This document shows positions 43,701 to 54,507 of a stretch of DNA of 64,000 nt, one piece after another. Below the pieces are notes generated by a model. The model saw only the letters and a list, made by a program, of their open reading frames with translations, was not told the DNA's origin and did not search any database. A program made the position numbers and the translations under genes. Numbering within the stretch: the stretch's first letter is position 1; every line of letters starts with the position of its first letter. The stretch covers positions 310,001 to 374,000 of the forward strand of contig NZ_JACYFT010000002.1 in the NCBI RefSeq assembly GCF_014837235.1, in the 5' to 3' direction. This DNA is from Limnohabitans radicicola (lineage in GTDB: Bacteria; Pseudomonadota; Gammaproteobacteria; Burkholderiales; Burkholderiaceae_C).

Positions 43701-43770
43701 GGAGCTTTCTCTCTTTGCAAAACGTCTCAAATGGAAGGACACGCAACGCACGGCATGTGCACTGCATGAC

Positions 43771-43971
43771 CCCCTCTGTTTGAGACCTGAGAGATTCGCC
43801 CCTGTGTCAGTGACGTGGGCTTGCTCCTGCGGTGGACCGGGATGACGAATCCCGATCGCTCTTCAGAGTGTGTGACACCCAGGGGTGTCGGCTTGCATCG
43901 GTCCTTTGGCCTGAGAGTTTCCGGGGCGGTTGCTCCTTCGGCGCTGCCATTCAGACAGTCTCTCCCGATGC
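43771..43971 (-). ncRNA. Tandem glycine riboswitch upstream of dadA
   Basis: Two glycine aptamers are visible on the minus strand. Aptamer 1 (43971-43895) is closed by GCATCGG/CCGATGC and contains GGGAGAGACTG, GCCGAAGGAGCAA and CTCTCAGGCCAAAGGACC. Aptamer 2 (about 43870-43771) is closed by CTCTG/CAGAG and contains the GCAGGAGCAAGCC and CTCTCAGG cores. Downstream, TTTGAGAC (43731-43724) can pair with GTCTCAAA at the end of aptamer 2, and GAGAGA of the ribosome site can pair with TCTCTC of the aptamer core. This predicts translation that is switched on by glycine. Confidence 0.88.
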
Positions 43972-43980
43972 AAAACACGA

Positions 43981-44009
43981 ATGGTGCCGACAGCAGCGCG
44001 TGCTGTCAA
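43981..44009 (-). promoter_or_regulatory. Probable dadA promoter with inverted repeat
   Basis: A perfect -35 TTGACA (44009-44004) and a weak -10 CACCAT (43986-43981), 17 bases apart, place the start near 43974, just before aptamer 1. GACAGCA/TGCTGTC (43989-43995 and 44001-44007) form an inverted repeat inside the spacer that overlaps the -35; it may be an operator or a hairpin ending the gcvP transcript. Confidence 0.5.
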
Positions 44010-44019
44010 CAGCCATCGT

Positions 44020-46935
<2,916 letters not shown>

Positions 46936-46960
46936 GGCAGGCTCCGTGGAAACATTGAAC

Positions 46961-46984
46961 AAAAGGCACCCTGTGGATGCCTTT
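46961..46984 (-). terminator. Hairpin between gcvH and gcvP, weak terminator or processing site
   Basis: AAAGGCA (46962-46968) and TGCCTTT (46978-46984) form a perfect 7-bp stem. On the minus strand it is followed by TTTTG, a short T-run. It lies between the gcvH stop and the gcvP start and could attenuate gcvP or stabilise the upstream gcvTH message. Confidence 0.5.
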
Positions 46985-47000
46985 CATTCAAGGCTTGGTC

Positions 47001-47369
47001 TTAACCCGCGGAGAACTTGTTGTAGGCCGTCTCGTCGAGCAGGGCGTCGACTTCGGCCGGGTTGGCCAGCTTGACCTTGAAGAACCAGCCCTTGCCCAGC
47101 GGGTCGCTGTTGGCCAGTGCCGGGTCATTGCGCAGGTCTTCGTTGACTTCGACGATTTCGCCAGTCACGGGCATGTAGACATCGGCAGCGGCCTTGACGG
47201 ACTCGACCACACCGGCCACGTCTTTCTGGGCAAAGGACTTGCCGACTTCGGGCAGGTCCACAAACACCACGTCGCCCAGCGCATCCTGCGCGTGGTGGGT
47301 GATACCGACGACGGCGACATCGCCCTCGACGTGGATCCATTCGTGGTCTTCGGTGTATTTGAGGCTCAT
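47001..47369 (-). CDS. gcvH: Glycine cleavage system H protein
   Basis: The 122-residue lipoyl carrier starts [16 protein letters not shown]. The lipoylated lysine is Lys59 in [26 protein letters not shown] and [17 protein letters not shown] match the family. It shuttles the aminomethyl group from GcvP to GcvT and is re-oxidised by lipoamide dehydrogenase, not encoded here. It follows gcvT by 51 bases. Confidence 0.97.
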   Translation of the reverse strand: MSLKYTEDHEWIHVEGDVAVVGITHHAQDALGDVVFVDLPEVGKSFAQKDVAGVVESVKAAADVYMPVTGEIVEVNEDLRNDPALANSDPLGKGWFFKVKLANPAEVDALLDETAYNKFSAG

Positions 47370-47420
47370 GGTGTGCTCCTGAGAAATGGGGGTCAGATCC
47401 CGTTTGTTGAAGGGGTGAAA

Positions 47421-48548
47421 TCAGCCGCGGTGGTAGCGGTTGGGAACGAAGGGCAGGGGGCTGACGGCCATCGGCACGGCTTTGCCGCGCACCATGGCGT
47501 TCAGACGGGTGCCCACAGCGGCATATTCTGCCTGCACGTAAGCCAGGGCCACAGGCTTGTCGGCCGTGGGGGCGAGCAGGCCGCTGGTGACTTCGCCGAT
47601 CTTTTGGCCTTCGGCGTTGTGCAGTTCCACATGTTCGCGCACCGGCACACGCTCCAGACCGATCAGGCCCACGCGCAGGCGCTGTGCAGGCTGCGCGCCG
47701 TCCAGCTGGGCCAGCACCTTGTCGGCACCGGGAAAGCCGCCCGCGCGGGCACCACCGGTGCGGCGCACCTTCTGCATGGCCCAGTTCAGATTCGCTTCGA
47801 CCGGTGTGGTCGTCGTGTCGATGTCGTTGCCGTACAGGCACAGGCCGGCTTCGAGGCGCAGCGAGTTGCGGGCACCCAGTCCGATGGGTTTGACTTCGGG
47901 CTGGACCAGCAGGGCGCGGGCAAACGCGTCGGCGGCGCTGGCGGGCAGGGAGATTTCAAAACCGTCTTCACCGGTGTAGCCGCTTCGGGTGATGTACAGG
48001 TCAGCACCCTCCCAAGTGGAAGGCATGCCGGTCATGAACACGAGTTGCTCGACGCCGGGCAACAGGCGGGCCAGAGCGGTCACGGCCTGCGGGCCTTGCA
48101 GGGCGAGCAGGGCGCGGTCGAACTGCGGTTCGATGGTGCAACGGCCACCGATGCGAGCCTGGATGTGCGCCAGATCGCCGTGCTTGCAGGCGCCGTTGAC
48201 GATCACAAAAATGTCTTCGCCCCGGTTCACGAACATCAGGTCGTCGATGATGCCGCCTTCGTCATTGAGCAGCAGGCCGTAGCGCTGTTTGTTCAGGCCC
48301 AGGCCGATCACGTCCACGGGCATCAGGCTCTCGAACGCAGCGGCAGCGTCGGGGCCGATCAAGCGCAGCTGTCCCATGTGCGAGACATCGAACAGGCCAG
48401 CAGCAGTGCGGGTGTGGCGGTGTTCGGCCACCAGGCCAGCGGGGTATTGCACAGGCATGTTGTAGCCCGCAAAAGGCACCATGCGTGCGCCAAGCTCGAG
48501 GTGCAGGGCATTCAGTGGGGTGGTGAGCAGGTTTTCAGTGGCGGACAT
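47421..48548 (-). CDS. gcvT: Glycine cleavage system aminomethyltransferase (T protein)
   Basis: The 375-residue enzyme transfers the methylene unit from aminomethyl-GcvH to tetrahydrofolate and releases ammonia. Family blocks are ELGARMVPFAGYNMPVQY near residue 15, GLFDVSHMGQ, and SGYTGEDGFEISLP near residue 190. The C-terminal barrel ends with GKAVPMAVSPLPFVPNRYHRG. I chose ATG at 48548 (MSATENLL); an in-frame GTG at 48566 is an alternative. It is first in the gcvTHP operon and directly follows a tandem glycine riboswitch. Confidence 0.96.
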   Translation of the reverse strand: MSATENLLTTPLNALHLELGARMVPFAGYNMPVQYPAGLVAEHRHTRTAAGLFDVSHMGQLRLIGPDAAAAFESLMPVDVIGLGLNKQRYGLLLNDEGGIIDDLMFVNRGEDIFVIVNGACKHGDLAHIQARIGGRCTIEPQFDRALLALQGPQAVTALARLLPGVEQLVFMTGMPSTWEGADLYITRSGYTGEDGFEISLPASAADAFARALLVQPEVKPIGLGARNSLRLEAGLCLYGNDIDTTTTPVEANLNWAMQKVRRTGGARAGGFPGADKVLAQLDGAQPAQRLRVGLIGLERVPVREHVELHNAEGQKIGEVTSGLLAPTADKPVALAYVQAEYAAVGTRLNAMVRGKAVPMAVSPLPFVPNRYHRG

Positions 48549-48595
48549 GGCAGCTTTCAAGGGCACGGTTCACCAAGGCACATGCCGTGGTGGGC

Positions 48596-48842
48596 CCTCG
48601 CTGTCCGCTTTACCTGAGAGATTCGCCGGGAACGCCAAGCCTTGATGCTGTTCGTTCTGCGGTTTGCTCCTTCGGTGGGTGCCGTGGCTCGATGACCCGG
48701 CACCTCTCTCCAGTGAGGCAACGTCTGAAAGACGCTTTGTCAGTCCTTTTGCCTGAGCGTTCAGCGGTGTGGCCACCGCCTGCGCCTTCGGCGGCCTGAC
48801 TTGGTTCATGGGACATGAAACAAGTCAGGCGCTCTCCTGACA
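48596..48842 (-). ncRNA. Tandem glycine riboswitch upstream of gcvTHP
   Basis: Aptamer 1 (48842-48738) is closed by TGTCAG/CTGACA and contains CAGGAGAGCG, GCCGAAGGCGCA and CGCTCAGGCAAAAGGAC. Aptamer 2 (48718-48596) is closed by CCTCACTG/CAGCGAGG and contains CTGGAGAGAGG, CACCGAAGGAGCAAAC and CTCTCAGG. The linker between them is short, as in cooperative tandem glycine riboswitches. Excess glycine is expected to switch the cleavage operon on. The gcvT start lies 48 bases after aptamer 2. Confidence 0.93.
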
Positions 48843-48849
48843 GATACAG

Positions 48850-48855
48850 ATTATA
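48850..48855 (-). promoter_or_regulatory. Probable -10 element of the gcvTHP promoter
   Basis: A consensus TATAAT lies just upstream of aptamer 1, which would start transcription near 48843 and include the whole riboswitch. No good -35 hexamer is found at 16-18 bases; any -35 would lie inside the end of dctM. It sits 7 bases past the dctM stop. Confidence 0.6.
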
Positions 48856-48862
48856 GGCTGGC

Positions 48863-50155
48863 TTACTTGAACCCCATCGCATGCGGCAGCCAGTTCGATA
48901 GCGCAGGCACAAAAGTCAGCAGCACCAGGACCACGCCATGCGCCCACAGGAAGGGCTTGAGTTCGCGGGTCAGCTCGCTGAGCGGCACTTTGGACACATT
49001 GGATGTCACGAACAGCAGCCCGCCCACGGGCGGCGTGATCATGCCCAGCGTGAGGTTGTAGATCACGATCATCGCGAAGTGGATCGGGTCTACCCCCAGC
49101 TTGGCCGCCACCGGTGCCAGGATGGGCACCAGCACCATCACGCCTGGCAGCGGCTCGATGAAGATGCCAAAGATCAGCAGGAAGATGTTGATGACAATCA
49201 AAAAGCCCCAGACGCTCAGGTTCATGCCCGAGATCCAGTTGGCCACTGTCTGCGGCATGCCTTCGATGGTCAGGATCCAGGCGAACGAGGCGGACGTGCC
49301 AATGATCAGCAGCACCGAAGCCGTGAGCAAAGCCGAGCGTGAGAGGATGTCGGGCACGGCCTTCCACTCGAGTGTGCGGTAGACGTACTTGCCGCAAATG
49401 AGGGCATAGAACACCGCCACCACCGAGGCTTCAGTGGGGGTGAACCAGCCTGCACGCATGCCGCCCAAAATCAACACGGGCAGCAGGATCGCAGGCAAGG
49501 CCTTCCAGGTGGTCGAGAGGATTTCAGCGCCCGTGGGCAACTGTCCATCCCCTTTGTAGTTGCGCTGCTTCGAGATGTAGTAGTTGACCAAACACATGGC
49601 GGCTGCGATCAGCACACCGGGGATCAAGCCTGCGATGAACAGTGCCCCCACCGAGACGTTGTCGTCGGCCAGGGCGTAGATGATCATGATGATCGAAGGC
49701 GGAATGATGGGGCCCACAATGGCCGTGGACGCGGTGAGCGCTGCGGCATAAGGCCGGCCGTAACCGGCCTTGTCCATCATGCGGATCAGCATGGAGCCGG
49801 GGCCCGCCGCATCGGCCAGGGCCGAGCCGGAGATGCCCGAGAAGAAGGTGAGCGAGACGACGTTGGTGTAGCCCAGACCGCCGCGCTTGTGGCCCACAAA
49901 CTGGCCTGCGAACTTGAGCAGCACCTCGGTCAGCGAGCCGCCACTCATCAATTCGGCCGCCAGGATGAAAAAGGGCACGGCCATCAGCGGAAAGCTGTCG
50001 ACGCCCGTGAAGGTTTCCTTGAGCAGGGCCAGCATGGGGTAGGCGTCCGACAGCACCAAAGCTGTGACCGTGGACAGACCCAGGGCAAAAGCCACCGGTA
50101 CGCCGATGGCCAGGTAGATGCACACGGAAATCAGGAGGATCAGGCTGGCGCTCAT
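48863..50155 (-). CDS. dctM: TRAP transporter large permease (DctM/SiaM-type)
   Basis: The 430-residue inner-membrane protein has about 12 spans. Family blocks include VPFFILAAELMSGGSLTEVLL near residue 60, FFSGISGSALADAAGPGSMLI near 105, and IVGPIIPPSIIMIIYA near 147. DctM forms the Na+-coupled transport unit with DctQ. Its first bases overlap dctQ by four (ATGA). It is the last gene of the dctPQM operon; the gcv promoter begins immediately after. Confidence 0.95.
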   Translation of the reverse strand: MSASLILLISVCIYLAIGVPVAFALGLSTVTALVLSDAYPMLALLKETFTGVDSFPLMAVPFFILAAELMSGGSLTEVLLKFAGQFVGHKRGGLGYTNVVSLTFFSGISGSALADAAGPGSMLIRMMDKAGYGRPYAAALTASTAIVGPIIPPSIIMIIYALADDNVSVGALFIAGLIPGVLIAAAMCLVNYYISKQRNYKGDGQLPTGAEILSTTWKALPAILLPVLILGGMRAGWFTPTEASVVAVFYALICGKYVYRTLEWKAVPDILSRSALLTASVLLIIGTSASFAWILTIEGMPQTVANWISGMNLSVWGFLIVINIFLLIFGIFIEPLPGVMVLVPILAPVAAKLGVDPIHFAMIVIYNLTLGMITPPVGGLLFVTSNVSKVPLSELTRELKPFLWAHGVVLVLLTFVPALSNWLPHAMGFK

Positions 50156-50664
50156 AGGGATGCACTCGCGGTGGCGTCAAAGTGGGCGTCGCTCGCAAAT
50201 TCGCGGCGGGCGATGTAGCTGCGAACGATCAGCAGCCAGTGGATCAAGGTCATGCCCATGCCCAGTGGCAGGGCCAGATAGATCCAGGCAAACGAGATCT
50301 GGGTGGCCGGGGTGCTCTGGTACTGGGTGCGGTCCATGTATTCCAGGCCAAACCAGATGCAAAACACGCAAAACGCGGTGATCAGCACAGCGATGAACAC
50401 GCGCAGGATTTGCGCAGCTCTGGGCGGCAAGCTGTCTTGCAGGTTGTCGATGGCGATGTGGCCGCCATAGCGCAGCACGGGGCCGCAGCCAATGAAGGTG
50501 AGCCAGATCATCATGTGGCGCGCCACTTCTTCGGCCCACTCGATGGACTGGTTGGTGGTGTAGCGCAGCACCACATTGGTGAAGATGATGACGGACATGA
50601 CCGCCAGGATCAGGATCAGTGCCCAGCGGTTGATGGCCAGGAAATAGTCTTCGATTTTTTGCAT
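50152..50664 (-). CDS. dctQ: TRAP transporter small permease (DctQ-type)
   Basis: The 170-residue protein has four membrane spans. RWALILILAVMSVIIFTNVVLRY near residue 13 and SIEWAEEVARHMMIWLTFIGC near 40 match DctQ. It pairs with DctM to form the membrane part. The gene lies 86 bases after dctP; an intrinsic terminator stands in this gap, so it is likely expressed less than the receptor. Confidence 0.93.
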   Translation of the reverse strand: MQKIEDYFLAINRWALILILAVMSVIIFTNVVLRYTTNQSIEWAEEVARHMMIWLTFIGCGPVLRYGGHIAIDNLQDSLPPRAAQILRVFIAVLITAFCVFCIWFGLEYMDRTQYQSTPATQISFAWIYLALPLGMGMTLIHWLLIVRSYIARREFASDAHFDATASASL

Positions 50665-50696
50665 TGCTGTTGGCCTTTCAAAGACCGTTGCCCATC

Positions 50697-50731
50697 AAAA
50701 AGGCCTGTGCAACCCGAGGCGGCACAGGCCT
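50697..50731 (-). terminator. Intrinsic terminator between dctP and dctQ
   Basis: AGGCCTGTGC (50701-50710) and GCACAGGCCT (50722-50731) form a perfect 10-bp stem. On the minus strand five T follow (50701-50697). Its place inside the operon fits partial termination that yields more receptor than permease. Confidence 0.75.
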
Positions 50732-50750
50732 GTCCTGTCAAGTCGGAAAG

Positions 50751-51722
50751 TCAGCGGACTTCCTGGATCTTGCGGATGTTGTCAGCACCAAACTCCTTGG
50801 AGTAGGCCACATATGCGGGCACCAGGGCATCGCGGAAGGCTTGGCCATCCACCTTGCGAACCACGCTCATGCCGTCCTTTTCGAGTTGGGCAATGCCGTT
50901 GTTTTCATCCTCATTGACCTTTTTGCGTTGAGCGACTTTGGCTTTTTGCGCTGCTTCGTAAAAGACCTTCTTGTCCGCATCTGAGAGTTTGTTCATCAGA
51001 CGGGGTGAGGTGATCAGCAAACCAGGCGAGTACACGTGGCCGGTCAGCGACAGGTACTTCTGCACTTGCGAGAACTTGGAGGCCAGGATCACGGGGATCG
51101 GGTTTTCCTGACCGTCCACGGTGCCTTGCTGCAAGGCGCCAAACACTTCAGGGAAGGCCATGGGCGTGGGCTGGATGCCAAAGGTCTTGTAGCCGTCCAT
51201 GTGCACCTTGTTTTCCATGGTGCGCATTTTCAAGCCTGAAGCATCTGCGGGTTTGACGATCGGGTGCTTGTTGTTGGTCATGTGGCGGAAACCGTTCTCG
51301 GTCCACGACAGGGCGACCAGACCCTTGGAGGGGAATTTGGTCAGGATGTCCTGTCCAATCGGGCCATCCATCACTTTGCGGGCATGGTCGTAGTCACGGA
51401 ACAGGAAGGGAATGTCCACGATCTTCACTTCGGGCACGAAATTGCCCACAGGGCCCGTGGAGGTGTTGACCAAATCCAGTGTGCCAAGTTGCACAGCTTC
51501 GATCATTTCGCGCTCACCGCCCAAGGCGCTGGCAGGGAACTGCTGGCATTTGTAGCGGCCTTGCGTGCCTTTTTCAATTTCATCACAGAACACGGTGGAG
51601 CCCACGCCATAGTGCGAAGAGGCTGCCGTGGCGTAACCGAGTTTGAGAACCGTTTGCGCAGAAGCTGCGCTCATCAGGCCCAAAGCCAAGCCCATGCCCA
51701 GCACCAGTTTGTTCAGTTTCAT
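50751..51722 (-). CDS. dctP: TRAP transporter solute-binding protein (DctP family)
   Basis: The 323-residue periplasmic receptor has a signal peptide ending near MSAASAQ. The DctP fold is shown by LGGEREMIEAVQLGTLDLVNTSTGPVGNF in the first lobe (split here at residue 80) and LKMRTMENKVHMDGYKTFG with the conserved Arg that binds a carboxylate. GALQQGTVDGQENP near residue 195 is also typical. The ligand is a carboxylate, perhaps a C4-dicarboxylate, keto acid or uronate. It has its own promoter and possible GntR operator. Confidence 0.93.
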   Translation of the reverse strand: MKLNKLVLGMGLALGLMSAASAQTVLKLGYATAASSHYGVGSTVFCDEIEKGTQGRYKCQQFPASALGGEREMIEAVQLGTLDLVNTSTGPVGNFVPEVKIVDIPFLFRDYDHARKVMDGPIGQDILTKFPSKGLVALSWTENGFRHMTNNKHPIVKPADASGLKMRTMENKVHMDGYKTFGIQPTPMAFPEVFGALQQGTVDGQENPIPVILASKFSQVQKYLSLTGHVYSPGLLITSPRLMNKLSDADKKVFYEAAQKAKVAQRKKVNEDENNGIAQLEKDGMSVVRKVDGQAFRDALVPAYVAYSKEFGADNIRKIQEVR

Positions 51723-51768
51723 TGAAAGTCTCCAGTTAGAAAAAGCGATGAAGCCGAGCGAACTCAAC

Positions 51769-51812
51769 TTGTCATACAAATTTAATTATCAGCGTCCATC
51801 GCGTCTCGCCAA
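51769..51812 (-). promoter_or_regulatory. Probable dctP promoter with GntR-type operator
   Basis: On the minus strand TTGGCG (51812-51807) and GATAAT (51790-51785), 16 bases apart, form a reasonable sigma-70 promoter. Directly downstream, overlapping the expected start, is TTGT-ATG-ACAA (51779-51769), a palindrome like FadR-family GntR operators. The start codon is about 45 bases further on. No GntR regulator gene is in the window. Confidence 0.5.
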
Positions 51813-51856
51813 TAAGGGTTTTCGCGAGGGTGTGATGCGAAAGAGACTCATGGCGT

Positions 51857-51882
51857 AAAAAAAGAGGCCACGAGGGCCTCTT
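51857..51882 (-). terminator. Intrinsic terminator of the ETF-QO gene
   Basis: AAGAGGCC (51862-51869) and GGCCTCTT (51875-51882) form an 8-bp stem with a five-base loop; on the minus strand a run of seven T follows (51863-51857). It sits just after the ETF-QO stop and isolates this gene from dctP. Confidence 0.85.
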
Positions 51883-51889
51883 GGGAGAT

Positions 51890-53581
51890 TTACATGCCCG
51901 AGTAGTTCGGGCCGCCGCCGCCTTCGGGCGTGACCCAGACGATGTTCTGGGTCGGGTCCTTGATGTCGCAGGTCTTGCAGTGCACGCAGTTTTGCGCATT
52001 GATCTGCAGGCGGTCGCTGTTGTCTTCGTTCTTGACGAACTCGTACACGCCAGCAGGGCAGTAGCGGCTCTCTGGGCCTGCGAACTTGGCCAGATTGATG
52101 CCCACAGGTACAGACGCATCTTTGAGCGTCAGGTGGGCAGGCTGGTTTTCCTCGTGGTTGGTGTTGCTGATGAACACGCTGCTCAAGCGGTCAAAGGTCA
52201 GCTTGCCATCGGGTTTGGGGTACTCGATTTTTTCGCACTCGGCGGCTGGCTTGAGGTAGGTGTGGTCGGCCTTGTCCCTGCGCAGCGTCCACGGGATGTG
52301 GCCGCGCAACACGAATTGCTCGAAGCCGTTCATCAGCGTGGCCACTGTGAGGCCCTTCTTGAACCAGGTCTTGAAGTTGCGCGACTTGTTCAGCTCTGCG
52401 TAAAGCCAGCTGGCTTCAAAAGCCTCGGGATAGGCCGTGAGTTCGTCGTGCTGGCGGCCCGCCACGATGGCGTCGTAGGCGGCTTCGGCGGCCAGCATGC
52501 CGGTCTTGATGGCGGCGTGGCTGCCCTTGATGCGGCTGACGTTGAGGTAACCCGCGTCACAGCCGACCAGCGCACCGCCCGGGAACACGGTCTTGGGCAG
52601 GCTCATCAGGCCACCGGCGGTGATGGCGCGTGCGCCATAACCGATGCGCTTGGCATTGACTTCGCCTTGATCGTTGGTGAAGTACCACTTGATGTTGTTG
52701 TGGGTCTTCCAGCGCTGGAATTCCTCGAATGGGCTCAGCCAGGGATTGGCATAGTCCAGGCCAACCACGTAGCCGATGGCGACCTTGTTGTCTTCCATGT
52801 GGTACATGAACGCGCCGCCATAAGTGTCGTTCTTCATGGGCCAGCCCGCGGTGTGCATGACAAAGCCAGGGGTGTGGCGTGAAGGGTCGATTTCCCAGAC
52901 TTCCTTGATGCCAATGCCGTAGGTCTGTGGGTCGCGGCCTTCGTCGAGCTTGTATTTGGCGATCAGCTGCTTGCCCAGGTGGCCGCGCGCGCCCTCGGCG
53001 AACACGGTGTACTTGGCGTGCAGTTCCATGCCCAGCTGGAAGTTCTCGGTGGGCTCGCCGTCTTTGCCCACACCCATGTTGCCGGTGGCCACGCCTTTGA
53101 CGGAGCCGTCTTCGTTGTAGAGCACTTCAGCCGCCGTGAAGCCGGGGAAAATTTCCACGCCCAGGTTCTCGGCTTGCTGGGCCAGCCAGCGGGTGAAGTT
53201 GGAGAGGCTGATGATGTAGTTGCCGTGGTTCTGCGCGCATTCGGGCAAAAAGATGCCAGGGGTGCGGGTCGCGCCGGTCTCGGACAGGAAGCTCCAGGCA
53301 TCGTCGGTCACGGGCTGGTTGAGCGGTGCGCCCAGCGCCTTCCAGTCGGGGAAGAGTTCGGTCAGGGCCTTGGGGTCCATGATGGCACCAGAGAGGATGT
53401 GCGCGCCAGGCTCACCGCCTTTTTCGAGCACCACCACCGACACGTCCTGGCCTTTTTTAGCGGCCAGCTGCTTGAGGCGGATGGCGGTCGACAAGCCGCC
53501 GGGGCCGCCACCGACCACGACCACGTCGTATTCCATGGCTTCGCGGGGACCGTAAGTATTCAGAATGTCTTGAGGGCTCAT
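51890..53581 (-). CDS. Electron transfer flavoprotein-ubiquinone oxidoreductase
   Basis: The 563-residue membrane-associated flavoprotein passes electrons from ETF to ubiquinone. The FAD loop VVVVGGGPGGLSTAIRL is near residue 20. The C-terminal 4Fe-4S ferredoxin-like site shows CPAGVYEF, then NCVHCKTCDIKDP. GAHILSGAIMDPKALTELFP and WIPWTLR-like blocks also fit. It serves acyl-CoA dehydrogenases such as the double enzyme at 58579. The ATG at 53581 is used; a start at residue 16 (MEYDVVVVGGG) is possible. It is monocistronic, ending at a strong terminator. Confidence 0.96.
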   Translation of the reverse strand: MSPQDILNTYGPREAMEYDVVVVGGGPGGLSTAIRLKQLAAKKGQDVSVVVLEKGGEPGAHILSGAIMDPKALTELFPDWKALGAPLNQPVTDDAWSFLSETGATRTPGIFLPECAQNHGNYIISLSNFTRWLAQQAENLGVEIFPGFTAAEVLYNEDGSVKGVATGNMGVGKDGEPTENFQLGMELHAKYTVFAEGARGHLGKQLIAKYKLDEGRDPQTYGIGIKEVWEIDPSRHTPGFVMHTAGWPMKNDTYGGAFMYHMEDNKVAIGYVVGLDYANPWLSPFEEFQRWKTHNNIKWYFTNDQGEVNAKRIGYGARAITAGGLMSLPKTVFPGGALVGCDAGYLNVSRIKGSHAAIKTGMLAAEAAYDAIVAGRQHDELTAYPEAFEASWLYAELNKSRNFKTWFKKGLTVATLMNGFEQFVLRGHIPWTLRRDKADHTYLKPAAECEKIEYPKPDGKLTFDRLSSVFISNTNHEENQPAHLTLKDASVPVGINLAKFAGPESRYCPAGVYEFVKNEDNSDRLQINAQNCVHCKTCDIKDPTQNIVWVTPEGGGGPNYSGM

Positions 53582-53670
53582 GAATGTCTTATCCTGGTGA
53601 TAGGGTACAGCGCCAAGCCCAAGGGCTGTCTGGCTCGCGACTCATTTTATGCGGGTTGAAAAACGTTCCG

Positions 53671-53686
53671 TCGCACAATCGCGACA
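53671..53686. promoter_or_regulatory. Inverted repeat upstream of the SDR gene
   Basis: GTCGC (53671-53675) and GCGAC (53682-53686), separated by ACAATC, form a short palindrome in the 135-base divergent gap between the ETF-QO and SDR genes. It may be an operator; no adjacent regulator gene is present. Confidence 0.35.
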
Positions 53687-53716
53687 GAGTCTTTCAATAT
53701 CGAAAAGGGGTGATTC

Positions 53717-54499
53717 ATGGCGTACGAAATCGATTTGTCGGGCCGCGTGGCCTTTGTCACCGGTGCTTCCAGTGGTTTGGGCGCTCAATTTGCCCGCACA
53801 TTGGCCAACGCTGGGGCTGGCGTGGTCCTGGCCAGCCGCCGTGTCGACAAGCTCAAGGACCTGCGCGCAGAGATTGAAGCCAGCGGTGGCAACGCCCACG
53901 TGGTGGCGCTCGATGTGACCGATAAAGCCAGCATTGCTGCGGCCGTGGCGCATGCCGAAACCGAGATGGGCAGCATCGACATTCTGGTGAACAACTCGGG
54001 CGTGAGCACCACTCAGCGCATCCAGGACGTCACAGAAGAAGATTACGACTTCGTGTTCGACACCAATGTGCGGGGCGCCTTTTTTGTGGCGCAGGAAGTG
54101 GGTAAGCGCATGCTGGCCCGCGCCAAAGGGGCAGCGCCCGGCAGCTTCACAGGTGGGCGCATCATCAACATCGCCTCAATGGCGGGCCTCAAGGTGCTGC
54201 CGCAGATCGGCGTGTACTGCATGAGCAAGGCCGCGGTGGTGCAGATGACCAAGGCTTTTGCGGTGGAGTGGGGCAAGTTCGGCATCAACGTCAACGCCAT
54301 TTGCCCGGGCTACATCGACACCGAGATCAACCACCACCACTGGCAGACCGAGCAGGGGCAGAAACTCATCCAGATGCTGCCGCGCAAGCGTGTGGGGCAG
54401 CCTCAGGACCTGGACGCCTTGCTGGTCATGCTGGCCAGTGACCAGAGCCATTTCATCAACGGTGCGGTGATCGCAGCCGACGATGGCTTTGCGGTCTGA
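53717..54499 (+). CDS. Short-chain dehydrogenase/reductase
   Basis: The 260-residue enzyme has VAFVTGASSGLGAQFARTL (cofactor loop), LVNNSGVSTTQRI, the catalytic Ser in INIASMAGLKV and YxxxK in VYCMSKAAVVQMTKAF, with NAICPGYIDTEI after it. It resembles 3-oxoacyl-ACP/3-hydroxyacyl-CoA type reductases. The 4HBT thioesterase gene follows 8 bases downstream, so both may act on an acyl-CoA. The start at 53717 is preceded by AAAAGGGGTG. The true substrate is unknown. Confidence 0.92.
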   Translation: MAYEIDLSGRVAFVTGASSGLGAQFARTLANAGAGVVLASRRVDKLKDLRAEIEASGGNAHVVALDVTDKASIAAAVAHAETEMGSIDILVNNSGVSTTQRIQDVTEEDYDFVFDTNVRGAFFVAQEVGKRMLARAKGAAPGSFTGGRIINIASMAGLKVLPQIGVYCMSKAAVVQMTKAFAVEWGKFGINVNAICPGYIDTEINHHHWQTEQGQKLIQMLPRKRVGQPQDLDALLVMLASDQSHFINGAVIAADDGFAV

Positions 54500-54507
54500 G
54501 GTGGGCC

